Assembly (NCBI GenBank): GCA_022774865.1
Contig: JALFLH010000015.1
Coordinates: forward strand, 52,419 to 116,418
Direction of reading: 5' to 3'
DNA: 64,000 bases
From: Clostridiales bacterium
GTDB lineage: Bacteria > Bacillota > Clostridia > Oscillospirales > Oscillospiraceae
Positions 44,259-54,624 of this stretch are shown one piece after another. The notes below the pieces were generated by a model. The model was not told the DNA's origin and ran no database searches. It worked only from the letters and a program-made list of their open reading frames with translations. The first letter of the stretch is position 1. Each line of letters opens with the position of its first letter. The position numbers and the translations under genes were made by a program.

Positions 44259-44289
44259 AAGGACGGTTCCACCCGGAACCGTCCTTTTT
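44259..44289 (+). terminator. Terminator of rpoD
   Basis: AAGGACGGTTCC (44259-44270) and GGAACCGTCCTT (44275-44286) form a perfect 12-bp stem with ACCC loop, followed by TTTTT. Confidence 0.9.
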
Positions 44290-44302
44290 CAATCCGAAAA
44301 TA

Positions 44303-44330
44303 CGCCCCCGACGGATCTCCGCCGGGGGCG
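44303..44330 (-). terminator. Terminator of pckA
   Basis: CGCCCCCG and CGGGGGCG with an inner CGG/CCG extension form a GC-rich stem. Leftward it is followed by TATTTTC. It lies about 20 bases past the pckA stop. Confidence 0.7.
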
Positions 44331-44351
44331 TTGGGTATGAATGCGAAAGTC

Positions 44352-45956
<1,605 letters not shown>

Positions 45957-46000
45957 AATGCGAAAACCTCTTTCATTTCATAAAGTAATACCGCCTGCCC

Positions 46001-46015
46001 GGCGGCACCGCCGCC
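46001..46015 (-). promoter_or_regulatory. Short hairpin in the pckA leader
   Basis: GGCGGC and GCCGCC form a 6-bp stem with a 3-base loop about 50 bases before the pckA start. Function unknown. Confidence 0.35.
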
Positions 46016-46046
46016 ATTCAATCGGTATCCTATAATCTGCGATTCT

Positions 46047-46075
46047 ATATTACACGATCGGCAAAGGAAAATCAA
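46047..46075 (-). promoter_or_regulatory. Promoter of pckA
   Basis: Leftward TTGATT (46075-46070), 17 bases, TAATAT (46052-46047), giving a leader of about 85 bases. Confidence 0.55.
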
Positions 46076-46079
46076 TACG

Positions 46080-46438
46080 ATTTTATGAATTTTTTGCCCG
46101 GAGGCGTCATTTTGCGGGGAAATGACGGGGCGGGATTGGGGCACGCCGGCGCACCGGAAAAACAGTACAAAGATATCGAAACCGGGAAAAAATCTATTTA
46201 CTTTTATCCGGCCTTGTGCTACTATGTAAAAGGTGAAGATTGGGACTTCTGGGGTTTTCTCCGGAATCCGACTGTTTTTTGCGGATTGGAACCCCATTCA
46301 ACGCCGAATCTCTTTCTTATTTTTTACCAGGCCGCCACCGGCGCCTGGTCTGAAAACGGGATGCACTGCGGCGTTTCCCGCTGGGAGACGTTCCGCGCGC
46401 CCATTTCAAAAATCCTATCTACGGAGGTTACACACAAT
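46080..46438 (+). promoter_or_regulatory. Intergenic control region and leader of oadA
   Basis: No gene is seen in these 359 bases. They contain a hairpin CGTCATTT/AAATGACG (46105-46127), a probable promoter TTTACT (46197-46202), 17 bases, TACTAT (46220-46225), and a leader of about 205 bases. In the leader, ACCAGGC/GCCTGGT (46326-46349) can form a stem after a T-rich stretch. Such a long leader suggests regulation at the RNA level. Confidence 0.5.
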
Positions 46439-47824
46439 ATGGCAAGAAAAGTTCAGTTTGTGGAGACTGTGCTGCGTGATGCCAACCAGTCTCTGATTGC
46501 GACCCGCCTGCCCTACGACAAGTTCGAGCCCATGCTCGAGACCATCGACAAGGCCGGCTATTACGCTTCCGAGTGCTGGGGCGGCGCCACCTTCGACGTT
46601 TGCCTGCGCTATCTGCACGAGGATCCCTGGGAGCGTCTGCGCAAAATCCGCGCCAAGATGCCCAACACCAAGCTGCAGATGCTGCTGCGGGGCCAGAACG
46701 TTCTGGGCTACTCCCACTACCCCGATGATTTCGTGAAACTGTTCGTTCAGAAGGCTGTGGAAAACGGTATTGACATTATCCGTATCTTCGACGCGCTGAA
46801 CGACGTGAACAACCTGAAGGTTGCCATGGAGGCCACCATTAAGGCCGGCGCCATCGCTTCCGGCACCATCTCCTACACCACCTCCCCCGTCCACACCCGG
46901 GACAACTACGTGAAGATGGTCAAGGAGCTGAAGGAAATGGGCGCTTCCACCATCTGCATCAAGGATATGGCCGGCATCATGGGCCCCCAGGAGGCCTACG
47001 ATCTGGTTTCCGCCATCAAGGACGCGGTGCCCGACCTGCCGGTTGACCTGCACACCCACTGCACCACCGGCCTGGCGTTCATGACCTACCTGAAGGCCGT
47101 GGAAGCCGGCGTGGATATTATTGACACTGCCATCTCCCCCTTCTCCGGCGGCACCAGCCAGCCCGCTACCGAGACCATGGCCTACGCTCTGCGTCAGCTC
47201 GGCTACGAGGTGGATCTGGACGACAAGTGCACCAAGAAGATGGCCGACTACTTCAAGGGCGTCCGGGACGAGTACATCAAAGACGGCACCATGATGCCCA
47301 AGTCCATGGCTACCGATACCCAGTGCCTGACCTACCAGGTGCCCGGCGGTATGCTGAGCAACCTGCTGAGCCAGCTCAAGCAGATGAATGCCCTGGACCG
47401 CTTCGATGAGGCGCTGGTTGAGACGCCCAAGGTTCGCAAGGACATGGGCTATCCCCCGCTGGTTACCCCCACCTCCCAGATGGTCGGTGTGCAGGCAGTC
47501 CGGAACGTGCTGGACGGCCAGCGCTACAAGACCGTCTCCAAGGAGATCAAGGCTTACTGCCGCGGCGAGTACGGCCGTACCCCCGCGCCCATTGACCCCG
47601 AGATTCAGAAGCAGATTCTGGGCGACGAGCAGCCTCTGACCGGCCGCTATGCCGACACCCTGCCTCCCATTGTGGACGAAACCCGTAAGAAGCTGGAGGG
47701 CATCGCCAGATCCGACGAGGATGTGCTCAGCTATATCGCCTTCCCCAATCTGGCCGAGAAGTTCTTCGAAGAGCGCAAGGCCAAGGAGGAAAACGAAGTC
47801 ACCTACACCATCACCGAGGCGTAA
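46439..47824 (+). CDS. oadA: Oxaloacetate decarboxylase alpha subunit (carboxyltransferase, no biotin domain)
   Basis: 461 residues. The HMGL-like carboxyltransferase domain carries ETVLRDANQSL near residue 9, the RIFDALND motif, and the metal-binding DLHTHCTTG. The usual C-terminal biotinyl domain is missing; biotin is instead carried by a separate protein encoded two genes downstream. It moves CO2 from oxaloacetate to biotin. The start at 46439 follows GGAGG by 11 bases. The conserved domain could also belong to a split pyruvate carboxylase, but the following membrane subunits point to the decarboxylase pump. Confidence 0.93.
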   Translation: MARKVQFVETVLRDANQSLIATRLPYDKFEPMLETIDKAGYYASECWGGATFDVCLRYLHEDPWERLRKIRAKMPNTKLQMLLRGQNVLGYSHYPDDFVKLFVQKAVENGIDIIRIFDALNDVNNLKVAMEATIKAGAIASGTISYTTSPVHTRDNYVKMVKELKEMGASTICIKDMAGIMGPQEAYDLVSAIKDAVPDLPVDLHTHCTTGLAFMTYLKAVEAGVDIIDTAISPFSGGTSQPATETMAYALRQLGYEVDLDDKCTKKMADYFKGVRDEYIKDGTMMPKSMATDTQCLTYQVPGGMLSNLLSQLKQMNALDRFDEALVETPKVRKDMGYPPLVTPTSQMVGVQAVRNVLDGQRYKTVSKEIKAYCRGEYGRTPAPIDPEIQKQILGDEQPLTGRYADTLPPIVDETRKKLEGIARSDEDVLSYIAFPNLAEKFFEERKAKEENEVTYTITEA

Positions 47825-47836
47825 GGAGGCAAAGCT

Positions 47837-48169
47837 ATGGATAACATTGGTATCCTGGACGCCGGTATTGTGGCGCTGCTGGGCTACGCCGTGGTATTCT
47901 TCGGCCTGATCCTGCTGATGATCGTCGTGACCATCATGGGCAAGATCTTCATGGCCAAGGACAAGAAGAAGACCGCCGCACCCGCCGCCCCTGCCGCCGC
48001 GCCCGTCGTGACCGAGGCCGCCGCGCCCACCGCGCCCGGCTCCGCCGGCCAGCTCAAGCTCTACGACGTGGAGCCCAAGACCGCAGCTATGATTATGGCC
48101 ATCGTGGCCGATAAGATGGGCAAGCCCCTGAACGAGCTGCGCTTCATTTCCATCAAGGAGGTCAAGTAA
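47837..48169 (+). CDS. oadG: Oxaloacetate decarboxylase gamma subunit (OadG)
   Basis: 110 residues. One membrane helix (about 12-35, GIVALLGYAVVFFGLILLMI) is followed by an Ala/Pro/Val-rich linker (about 46-70) and a small C-terminal domain. OadG anchors the alpha subunit to the membrane beta subunit and helps bind zinc in known pumps. It lies 12 bases after oadA and 2 bases before the biotin carrier gene. Confidence 0.85.
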   Translation: MDNIGILDAGIVALLGYAVVFFGLILLMIVVTIMGKIFMAKDKKKTAAPAAPAAAPVVTEAAAPTAPGSAGQLKLYDVEPKTAAMIMAIVADKMGKPLNELRFISIKEVK

Positions 48170-48171
48170 TC

Positions 48172-48570
48172 ATGAAATACAAAGTGACTCTGAACGGCCG
48201 CACCTATGAGGTGGAGGTCGAAGCCGGCAAGGCCATGCTGCTCGACGAGTACGAAGCCATCGCGCCCGCGCCCGCTGCCGCCGCGCCTGTGGCTGCTGCC
48301 GCGCCCGCTGCGGCTGCGCCTGCCGCTGCTCCCGCAGCACCCGCCGTGACCGGCGCGGGCGATCCCGTCAACGCCCCCATGCCCGGCAACATCCTGAAGG
48401 TCAACGTCAAGGCCGGTGACAAGGTCAAGTCCGGCACCGTGCTGGTGGTTCTGGAAGCCATGAAGATGGAAAATGAAATCATGGCTCCCAAGGACGGCAC
48501 CGTGACCCAGGTTCTGGTCTCCAAGGGTTCCACCGTCGATACCGGCGCTCCTCTGGTCGTCATCGGCTAA
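48172..48570 (+). CDS. Biotin carrier protein of the decarboxylase
   Basis: 132 residues. A short N-terminal domain is joined by an Ala/Pro linker (about 31-60) to a biotinyl domain in which K98 of EAMKM is the biotinylation site. It shuttles carboxyl groups between OadA and OadB. The low-complexity linker is a flexible arm and its GC-rich repeats are prone to sequencing or assembly error. Confidence 0.93.
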   Translation: MKYKVTLNGRTYEVEVEAGKAMLLDEYEAIAPAPAAAAPVAAAAPAAAAPAAAPAAPAVTGAGDPVNAPMPGNILKVNVKAGDKVKSGTVLVVLEAMKMENEIMAPKDGTVTQVLVSKGSTVDTGAPLVVIG

Positions 48571-48582
48571 GGAGGGAGCCCC

Positions 48583-49794
48583 ATGGTAAATGTTGGAGAA
48601 ATTCTTCTGAACCTGTGGAACAGCTCCGGCTTTGCCGCCCTGTTCTCGGGTTTCGCCGATGGCGGCTGGCAGAATCTGGTCATGATCATCGTGGCCTGCG
48701 TGCTGCTGTACCTCGGCATTGTCAAGCAGTTTGAGCCGCTGCTGCTGGTTGGCATCGCCTTTGGCTGCCTGCTGAGCAACCTGCCCCAGGCCGGATTGTA
48801 CCATCAGGAGCTGTGGGACGCGTTCATGAATCCCGACAGCCCCGTGTACCACAGCTACGGCGAGATCATGAGAAGCGGCGGCCTGCTGGATATCTTCTAC
48901 ATCGGCGTGAAAACGTCCCTGTATCCCTGCCTGATCTTCATGGGCGTGGGCGCCATGTCCGACTTTGGCCCCCTGCTGAGTAATCCCAAGAGCCTGCTGC
49001 TGGGCGCTGCCGCCCAGATGGGCGTGTTTGCCGCCTTCTTCGGCGCCGTATGCATGGGCTTCACCGGCACGGAAGCTGCCTCCATCGGCATCATCGGCGG
49101 CGCGGACGGCCCCACCGCCATCTACCTGACCACCAAGCTGGCTCCCCATCTGCTGGGAGCCATCGCCGTGGCGGCCTACTCCTACATGGCGCTGATTCCC
49201 CTGATTCAGCCGCCCTTCATGAATCTGCTGACCACCCCCGAGCAGCGGAAGATCAAGATGGTTCAGACCCGCACCGTGTCCAAGACCGAGAAGATCATCT
49301 TCCCCATTGTGGTCACCATTTTCGTGGCGCTGCTGCTGCCCGATACCGCGCCTCTGATCGGCTGCCTGATGCTGGGCAACCTGCTCAAGGAGTGCGGCGT
49401 TACCGACCGGCTGTCCGATACCGTTCAGAACGCGCTGATGAACATCGTCACCATCCTGCTGTCCACCTCCGTGGGCGCCACCATGGTGGGCACCACCTTC
49501 CTGACCAAGCAGACCCTGATGATTGTGGTTCTGGGCGTATGCGCGTTCATTCTGTCCACCTGCGGCGGCCTGCTGGGCGGTGTGGTGATGTGCTGGGCTA
49601 CCAGGGGCAAGGTCAATCCGCTGATCGGCTCCGCCGGCGTATCCGCCGTTCCCATGGCGGCTCGTGTGGCCAACAAGGAAGGCCAGAAGGCCAATCCTTC
49701 CAACTTCCTGCTGATGCACGCCCTTGGCCCCAATGTGGCCGGTGTCATCGGCTCCGCCATCGCGGCCGGCTTCCTGCTGAGCGTCTTTGGTTAA
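48583..49794 (+). CDS. oadB: Sodium-translocating decarboxylase beta subunit
   Basis: 403 residues with about nine to eleven membrane segments. The family signatures GVGAMSDFGPLLSNP, FTGTEAASIGIIGGADGPTAIY and NPLIGSAGVSAVPMAARV are present; the last two include the aspartate and serine residues implicated in sodium translocation. Decarboxylation of carboxybiotin here exports Na+, conserving energy from oxaloacetate breakdown. It ends the oadA-oadG-carrier-oadB operon, followed by a strong terminator. Confidence 0.94.
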   Translation: MVNVGEILLNLWNSSGFAALFSGFADGGWQNLVMIIVACVLLYLGIVKQFEPLLLVGIAFGCLLSNLPQAGLYHQELWDAFMNPDSPVYHSYGEIMRSGGLLDIFYIGVKTSLYPCLIFMGVGAMSDFGPLLSNPKSLLLGAAAQMGVFAAFFGAVCMGFTGTEAASIGIIGGADGPTAIYLTTKLAPHLLGAIAVAAYSYMALIPLIQPPFMNLLTTPEQRKIKMVQTRTVSKTEKIIFPIVVTIFVALLLPDTAPLIGCLMLGNLLKECGVTDRLSDTVQNALMNIVTILLSTSVGATMVGTTFLTKQTLMIVVLGVCAFILSTCGGLLGGVVMCWATRGKVNPLIGSAGVSAVPMAARVANKEGQKANPSNFLLMHALGPNVAGVIGSAIAAGFLLSVFG

Positions 49795-49801
49795 TCAAAC
49801 G

Positions 49802-49828
49802 GGCCCCCGCCGGATGGCGGGGGCCTTT
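49802..49828 (+). terminator. Terminator of the oad operon
   Basis: GGCCCCCGCC (49802-49811) and GGCGGGGGCC (49816-49825) form a perfect 10-bp stem with GGAT loop, followed by TTT. Confidence 0.85.
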
Positions 49829-49866
49829 GTCACTTCCCTTCGGAAGTCGACACCCTCCGGGAAAAG

Positions 49867-49893
49867 AAAAGTCCGGCACGGGCCGGACTTTTT
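49867..49893. terminator. Second terminator between oadB and mgtE
   Basis: AAAAGTCCGG and CCGGACTTTT (49867-49876, 49883-49892) form a symmetric stem that can work on both strands. Confidence 0.75.
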
Positions 49894-49906
49894 CAACACG
49901 GTGAGC

Positions 49907-49932
49907 CGCCTGCCAGTGCAGGCGTTTTTTTT
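49907..49932 (+). terminator. Third rightward terminator before mgtE
   Basis: CGCCTGC and GCAGGCG (7 bp, loop CAGT) are followed by eight T residues on the plus strand. Three terminators in 130 bases insulate oad transcription from mgtE. Confidence 0.75.
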
Positions 49933-49935
49933 CAA

Positions 49936-51315
49936 TTACAGCCCCAGCAGGGTTTTGGCGAACATGAAATAAACCAGCAGCGACAGGGCATCCACAATGG
50001 TGGTGATGAAGGGACTCGCCATGACCGCCGGGTCGAAGCCCAGTTTCTTGGCCAGCATGGGCAGTGTACAGCCCACTACCTTGGCAATCACCACGGTGAC
50101 AGACAGCGTCAGACACACCGCGCCATCCACCAACAGATTGATGCTTTCGTTGTGCATCAGCAGCCGGTCCACCAGCAGAATTTTCAGGAAGCACACCGCG
50201 GCCAGCGCCACGCCGCACAGGACAGCCGTTCGGATTTCTTTCCAGATCACCTTCAGCAGGTCGCCGAATTCCAGCTCTCCCAGGCTCAGGGAGCGGATGA
50301 CGGTGACAGAGGACTGGGAGCCGCAGTTACCGCCGGTGTCCATCAGCATGGGGATGAAGGCGGTCAGCGCGGGCAGCATACTCAGCGCATCCTCAAACGA
50401 GGAGATAATCATGCCGGTAAAGGTGGCGGACACCATCAGCAGCATCAGCCAGGGAATCCGGTGCCTGAACAAATCCAGCGGGCTGCTGCGCAGATAGGTC
50501 TTCTCGGAGGGGGTCATACCGGCCATGATCTCGATATCCTCGGTGGCCTCGTCTTCCATGACATCCATGGCGTCATCGAAGGTGACGATACCGACCATCC
50601 GGTTTTCCCCGTCCACCACGGGCAGCGCCAGAAAGTTATACTTGCTGAACATATGGGCGACCTCTTCCTGGTCGGTCTGGGTGGTGACCGAAATCAGGTT
50701 GGTCAGCATGAAATCCTCGATTTTGGTCTCGTCGTCCTCCGCCAGCAGCAGATCCTTGACGGTGACCAGACCCAGCAGCTTCCGATCCTTGGAAATGACG
50801 TAACAGGTGTAAATGGTCTCCTTGTCTACGCCCTGCCGGCGAATCCGCAGAATGGCCTCTCCCACGGTCATGGTGGGCCGCAGGGAAACATACTCCGTGG
50901 TCATAATGGAACCGGCGGAGTTATCCGGATAGCGCAGAATCTGGTTGATGGAAGAGCGCATCTCCGGGTCTGCCTGCTGGAGAATCCGCCGCACCACGTT
51001 GGCGGGCATTTCCTCCACCAGATCCGCCGCGTCGTCCACGTACAGCTCGTCCACGACTTCCTTCAGCTCGTTATCCGAGAAGCCGCGGATCAGCAGCTCC
51101 TGAGCGTCCGGCTCCATTTCCACAAAGGTTTCCGCCGCCAGTTCCTTGGGCAGGAGGCGGAACATCAGCGGGATCTGATCCTCCTCCAGATCTTCAAATA
51201 CCGCCGCCACGTCGCTGGGGTTCATGGTGGACAGAATGTCCCGCAGGGTGACATATTTTTTTTCCTCAAGCATCGCGATGAGGGTTTTTTCCACAATTTC
51301 AAAACGCTCTGCCAT
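49936..51315 (-). CDS. mgtE: Magnesium transporter MgtE
   Basis: 459 residues. The order is the cytosolic N domain (about 20-135, superhelical), a CBS pair (about 137-260) and a membrane domain (about 290-459) with five segments, including the conserved PALTAFIPMLMDTGGNCGSQ near residues 325-345. MgtE is a Mg2+ channel closed by cytosolic Mg2+ bound to the N and CBS domains. GGAGG precedes the ATG. The leader of about 160 bases is structured but does not show the M-box signature I know. Confidence 0.94.
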   Translation of the reverse strand: MAERFEIVEKTLIAMLEEKKYVTLRDILSTMNPSDVAAVFEDLEEDQIPLMFRLLPKELAAETFVEMEPDAQELLIRGFSDNELKEVVDELYVDDAADLVEEMPANVVRRILQQADPEMRSSINQILRYPDNSAGSIMTTEYVSLRPTMTVGEAILRIRRQGVDKETIYTCYVISKDRKLLGLVTVKDLLLAEDDETKIEDFMLTNLISVTTQTDQEEVAHMFSKYNFLALPVVDGENRMVGIVTFDDAMDVMEDEATEDIEIMAGMTPSEKTYLRSSPLDLFRHRIPWLMLLMVSATFTGMIISSFEDALSMLPALTAFIPMLMDTGGNCGSQSSVTVIRSLSLGELEFGDLLKVIWKEIRTAVLCGVALAAVCFLKILLVDRLLMHNESINLLVDGAVCLTLSVTVVIAKVVGCTLPMLAKKLGFDPAVMASPFITTIVDALSLLVYFMFAKTLLGL

Positions 51316-51474
51316 AAGTTTTCCTCCTTTTCGTTTTTGGTACGATTTGGAAGCAACTTAACCGCAGCCGCGCAGATCTACGGGGCCACCACAGACGGTG
51401 CCCGCAGGCTACTTCGGCCCGGTATACTGCCGCTACTTCCGGTGTCCATGGTGTTCCCCCCTTAAAGTCATAGA
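51316..51474 (-). promoter_or_regulatory. Long structured leader of mgtE (unidentified RNA element)
   Basis: Between the promoter and the ribosome site lie about 159 bases with repeated GAAGTAGC segments (leftward; plus-strand GCTACTTC at 51408-51415 and 51432-51439), a CCGG...CCGG stem enclosing the first, and GGGCACC/GGTGGCCC pairing. Mg2+ transporter genes are often riboswitch controlled, but conserved M-box core sequence such as GGTGAGGCTCC is not seen. Confidence 0.45.
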
Positions 51475-51481
51475 TATACAT

Positions 51482-51510
51482 ATTTTACCCCGAATCGTCC
51501 AAAATGTCAA
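51482..51510 (-). promoter_or_regulatory. Promoter of mgtE
   Basis: Leftward TTGACA (51510-51505), 17 bases, TAAAAT (51487-51482). Confidence 0.75.
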
Positions 51511-51512
51511 CC

Positions 51513-51541
51513 TTGACGGCCGCCCGGATTCGCCGTAAAAT
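51513..51541 (+). promoter_or_regulatory. Promoter of the GNAT gene, abutting the mgtE promoter
   Basis: TTGACG (51513-51518), 17 bases, TAAAAT (51536-51541). Its -35 box is two bases from that of the divergent mgtE promoter, so RNA polymerase cannot occupy both at once. Confidence 0.7.
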
Positions 51542-51616
51542 AGTGACAGAAAAGGTTCTGGCTCCGCATGGCGAAGCCGTCCTTTGGGTGAAACATTTTT
51601 ACAGAGGTGATATCCG

Positions 51617-52156
51617 ATGCTTCGAGCTGCGTCCGAAGCCGATGTGCCCGCCATGCTGGACATTTATGCCCCCTTTGTGCGGAACACCACCGTTACCTTT
51701 GAATATGACGTCCCCGCGCAGGCGGAGTTTCTGCGCCGCTTCCGGGAAATCACCGCCCAGTTTCCATGGCTGGTGTGGGAGGAGAACGGTGAAATTCTCG
51801 GCTACGCCTATGCCAGCGCGCCCTTTACCCGGGATGCCTACCGCTGGTGTGCGGAGGATTCGGTTTATCTCCGGCCGGAGGCGCAGGGGCAGGGCATCGG
51901 GCAGGCGTTGTGCGGCGCGGTGGAGGAAATCCTGACCCGGCAGGGATACCGCCGGATCTATGCAATTATTACCTCCGAAAACCGAAAGTCTATTTCATTT
52001 CATCAGAAAATTGGATACCATTTTCTGGCAGAATTCCCGGATTGCGGCTTTAAATTCGGCCGCTGGCTGGGTGTTACCTGGTTGGAGAAAACCCTGAATT
52101 TTGCTGGAGTGCCCAATGGCTTTCCGGAAAGCTGGCAGGACGTTAGGCGAAATTGA
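51617..52156 (+). CDS. GNAT-family N-acetyltransferase (phosphinothricin acetyltransferase-like)
   Basis: 179 residues. The acetyl-CoA-binding motif PEAQGQGIGQALC lies near residues 88-100, with the N-terminal AASEADVPAMLDIYAPFVRNTTVTFEY and the HQKIGY segment seen in Pat/YncA-type members. Such enzymes acetylate the amino group of phosphinothricin, methionine sulfoximine or other small amines; the natural substrate is unknown. The GAGGTGA site precedes the ATG. It is divergent from mgtE. Confidence 0.85.
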   Translation: MLRAASEADVPAMLDIYAPFVRNTTVTFEYDVPAQAEFLRRFREITAQFPWLVWEENGEILGYAYASAPFTRDAYRWCAEDSVYLRPEAQGQGIGQALCGAVEEILTRQGYRRIYAIITSENRKSISFHQKIGYHFLAEFPDCGFKFGRWLGVTWLEKTLNFAGVPNGFPESWQDVRRN

Positions 52157-52181
52157 CAAAGTTTTTATGATATTTTAGATA
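52153..52181 (+). promoter_or_regulatory. Tentative promoter of the glg operon
   Basis: TTGACA (52153-52158) overlapping the end of the GNAT gene, 17 bases, weak TAGATA (52176-52181). The region down to 52290 is AT-rich and other -10 choices exist. Confidence 0.4.
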
Positions 52182-52306
52182 TTTTGTCTCTTTCTTAACG
52201 CGTCAAAATATGTTATGTTATGCGTGGGGTATTATTCGCTTTGCCCTATATGTGTGAATCAGACCATACGCAATGTGCCCAAACACTTTCATAAGGAGCT
52301 GTGACC

Positions 52307-53497
52307 ATGTACTTTCAGAAAAAACGCTGCATTGCCATGCTGCTGGCCGGTGGCCAGGGCAGCCGCCTTAAGGTTCTGACGGAAAAAACCGCCAAACCTG
52401 CCGTTCCCTTCGGCGGTAAATACCGCATCATCGACTTTCCCCTTTCCAACTGCGTCAATTCCGGTATCGACATCGTCGGTATTCTGACCCAGTATCAGCC
52501 GCTTGAGCTGAACGAATATATCGGAAACGGCCAGCCCTGGGGCCTGAACAAAACCCACAGCTGCGCCCAGATTCTGCCCCCCTATGAGCGCCATGACAAA
52601 AAGAGCGGCTGGTACAAAGGCACCGCCAACGCCATCTACCAGAATATCGATTTCATCGATCGGTTTGACCCTGAATATGTGGTGGTTCTGTCCGGCGACC
52701 ATATCTACAAAATGGACTACGCGGCCATGGTGGATTACCACGAGAAAAACAATGCCGCCTGCACCATCGCCGTCCGAAGCGTTCCCCTGTCCGAGGCTTC
52801 CCGCTTCGGTATTCTGAACACCAATCCCGACAACTCCATCTATGAGTTCGAGGAGAAGCCCAAGCAGCCCAAATCGACCAACGCCTCCATGGGTATTTAC
52901 GTGTTCACCTGGAAGGTTCTGAAGGAAGCGCTCATCGCCGATGAGGATGATCCCAATTCCTCCAATGACTTCGGCAAGAATATCATCCCCGCGCTGCTCA
53001 ATCAGGGACAAAAGATGATGGCCTACAATTTCGACGGCTACTGGAAGGACGTGGGAACCATCGACTCCCTGTGGGAGGCGAATATGGAGCTTCTGGGCAA
53101 GGAGCCTGCCTTCAACATCCGGGGTGACGAGCGCACCAAGATCTACGCCCGGAACAACGCCCTGCCCTCGTCCTACATTGACGCAGGTGCCAAGGTGGCA
53201 AACTCTTTCGTAGCCGAAGGCTGTGAGGTCTACGGTACCGTGAAGCACTCCGTCATCTCCATCGGCTGCACCATCGGCGACGGCGCGCTGGTGGAGGACT
53301 CCGTGGTCATGCCCGGCGTGGTCATTGAGTCCGGCGCCATTGTCCGCCATGCCATTCTGGGCGAGAACTCCAAAGTCTGCAAAAACGCCGTGGTCGGCGG
53401 CGCTTTCGGCCCTAAGGACAAAAAGAAAATCAGCGTCACCTCCAAGGGCGCTGTCATAGAAGCCAACACCGTGCTGCTGCCCGGTGAGATGCTGTAA
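52307..53497 (+). CDS. glgC: Glucose-1-phosphate adenylyltransferase
   Basis: 396 residues. The nucleotidyltransferase loop LAGGQGSRL is at 13-21, followed by [31 protein letters not shown] and EEKPKQP. A C-terminal left-handed beta-helix carries the hexapeptide repeats (about 290-370). It makes ADP-glucose, the committed glycogen precursor. The ATG at 52307 sits eight bases after AAGGAG; a GTG at 52301 is less well spaced. Confidence 0.95.
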   Translation: MYFQKKRCIAMLLAGGQGSRLKVLTEKTAKPAVPFGGKYRIIDFPLSNCVNSGIDIVGILTQYQPLELNEYIGNGQPWGLNKTHSCAQILPPYERHDKKSGWYKGTANAIYQNIDFIDRFDPEYVVVLSGDHIYKMDYAAMVDYHEKNNAACTIAVRSVPLSEASRFGILNTNPDNSIYEFEEKPKQPKSTNASMGIYVFTWKVLKEALIADEDDPNSSNDFGKNIIPALLNQGQKMMAYNFDGYWKDVGTIDSLWEANMELLGKEPAFNIRGDERTKIYARNNALPSSYIDAGAKVANSFVAEGCEVYGTVKHSVISIGCTIGDGALVEDSVVMPGVVIESGAIVRHAILGENSKVCKNAVVGGAFGPKDKKKISVTSKGAVIEANTVLLPGEML

Positions 53498-53511
53498 GGA
53501 GGGAAACCACC

Positions 53512-54624
53512 ATGAATGTAATGGGTATTATCTTTGCCAACGACGGCGCCATCGGCGGCCTGACCGACAAGCGCACCACCGCCTCCGTGCCCTTCGGCGG
53601 CCGTTACCGTCAGGTGGACTTTCACCTGTCCAACATGACCGCCGCCGGCATCCGCCACATCGGCATCATCTCCCGCCACAATTATCAGTCTTTGATGCAC
53701 CACATCGGCTCCGGTGAGGAATGGGGTCTGGAGCTGGGCGAGGGCGGTCTGGAGTTTCTGACGCCTTACGCCATGTCTACCACCGACAACTACCGGGGCA
53801 AGCTGGAAACCCTGTACTCCGCCATGGATTTTCTGGAATTCGGCCCGCAGGATGACTATGTGGTGATGACCGGCTCCGCGATCCTGTGCAATCTGGATAT
53901 GCGCCGCCTGGTGGACGCCCACATCGCCAGCGGCAAGGACATCACCGTGGTGACCAAGGCCGGCATCGCCAACGGGGTCAAGCAGCTCGATCTGGCCATC
54001 AAACTGGACGACAAGGGACAGATTACCGATATCGCCGTGGATTACGCGGCGCCCGCCGGATATCTGGCATCCATGGATGTGTTTGTGCTGTCCAAGGCTT
54101 GGCTGATCACCCAGGTGAAGGAGTGCATTGCCCACAACCTGTACCACATGGACCGGGATCTGGTGCTGGGGCTGTGGCAGAAAAAGGCCGTGTCCATCAA
54201 TGTCTACCAGTTCGACGGCGTTGCCATGTACAATGAGTCTGTGGAGGATTATTTCCGCAACAGTCTTGCGCTCATTGATCAGGATGTGCGCCACGATATG
54301 TTCAACGGCTACCATCCCATCTATACCAAGGTTCGTGACCGGGTTCCCAGCTACTATGGAGAGGCCTGCGAAATTGACAATTGCATCGTCGCCGACGGCT
54401 GTATGTTGGACGGGGCAGCAAAGAATTCCGTTTTGTTCCGGCAGGTCACCATCAGCGAGGGCGCTGAGGTGGAAAACTGCGTCATCATGAACGATTCTGT
54501 GGTGGGCGAGGGCGCTCAGATCAAGTATGTGATTCTGGACAAGGATGTGACGGTACGCCCCGGCGCGGTTCTCATCGGCACACCCAAGAATCCCATTGTC
54601 ATCAAGAGGGGAGAAATCGTATGA
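53512..54624 (+). CDS. glgD: GlgD, regulatory-type ADP-glucose pyrophosphorylase subunit
   Basis: 370 residues, homologous to GlgC but with the active loop degenerated: the N-terminus reads FANDGAIGGLTDKRTT instead of a GGxGxRL loop. SVPFGGRYRQVDFHLSN and the C-terminal beta-helix are retained. In Firmicutes GlgD pairs with GlgC to raise activity of the heterotetramer and has little catalysis itself. It lies 14 bases after glgC, with a GGAGG site. Confidence 0.92.
   Translation: MNVMGIIFANDGAIGGLTDKRTTASVPFGGRYRQVDFHLSNMTAAGIRHIGIISRHNYQSLMHHIGSGEEWGLELGEGGLEFLTPYAMSTTDNYRGKLETLYSAMDFLEFGPQDDYVVMTGSAILCNLDMRRLVDAHIASGKDITVVTKAGIANGVKQLDLAIKLDDKGQITDIAVDYAAPAGYLASMDVFVLSKAWLITQVKECIAHNLYHMDRDLVLGLWQKKAVSINVYQFDGVAMYNESVEDYFRNSLALIDQDVRHDMFNGYHPIYTKVRDRVPSYYGEACEIDNCIVADGCMLDGAAKNSVLFRQVTISEGAEVENCVIMNDSVVGEGAQIKYVILDKDVTVRPGAVLIGTPKNPIVIKRGEIV

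Noticed and set aside
51316..51474. M-box riboswitch for mgtE
   Set aside because: The context fits, but the conserved core sequence known for M-boxes is not seen; left as an unidentified leader.
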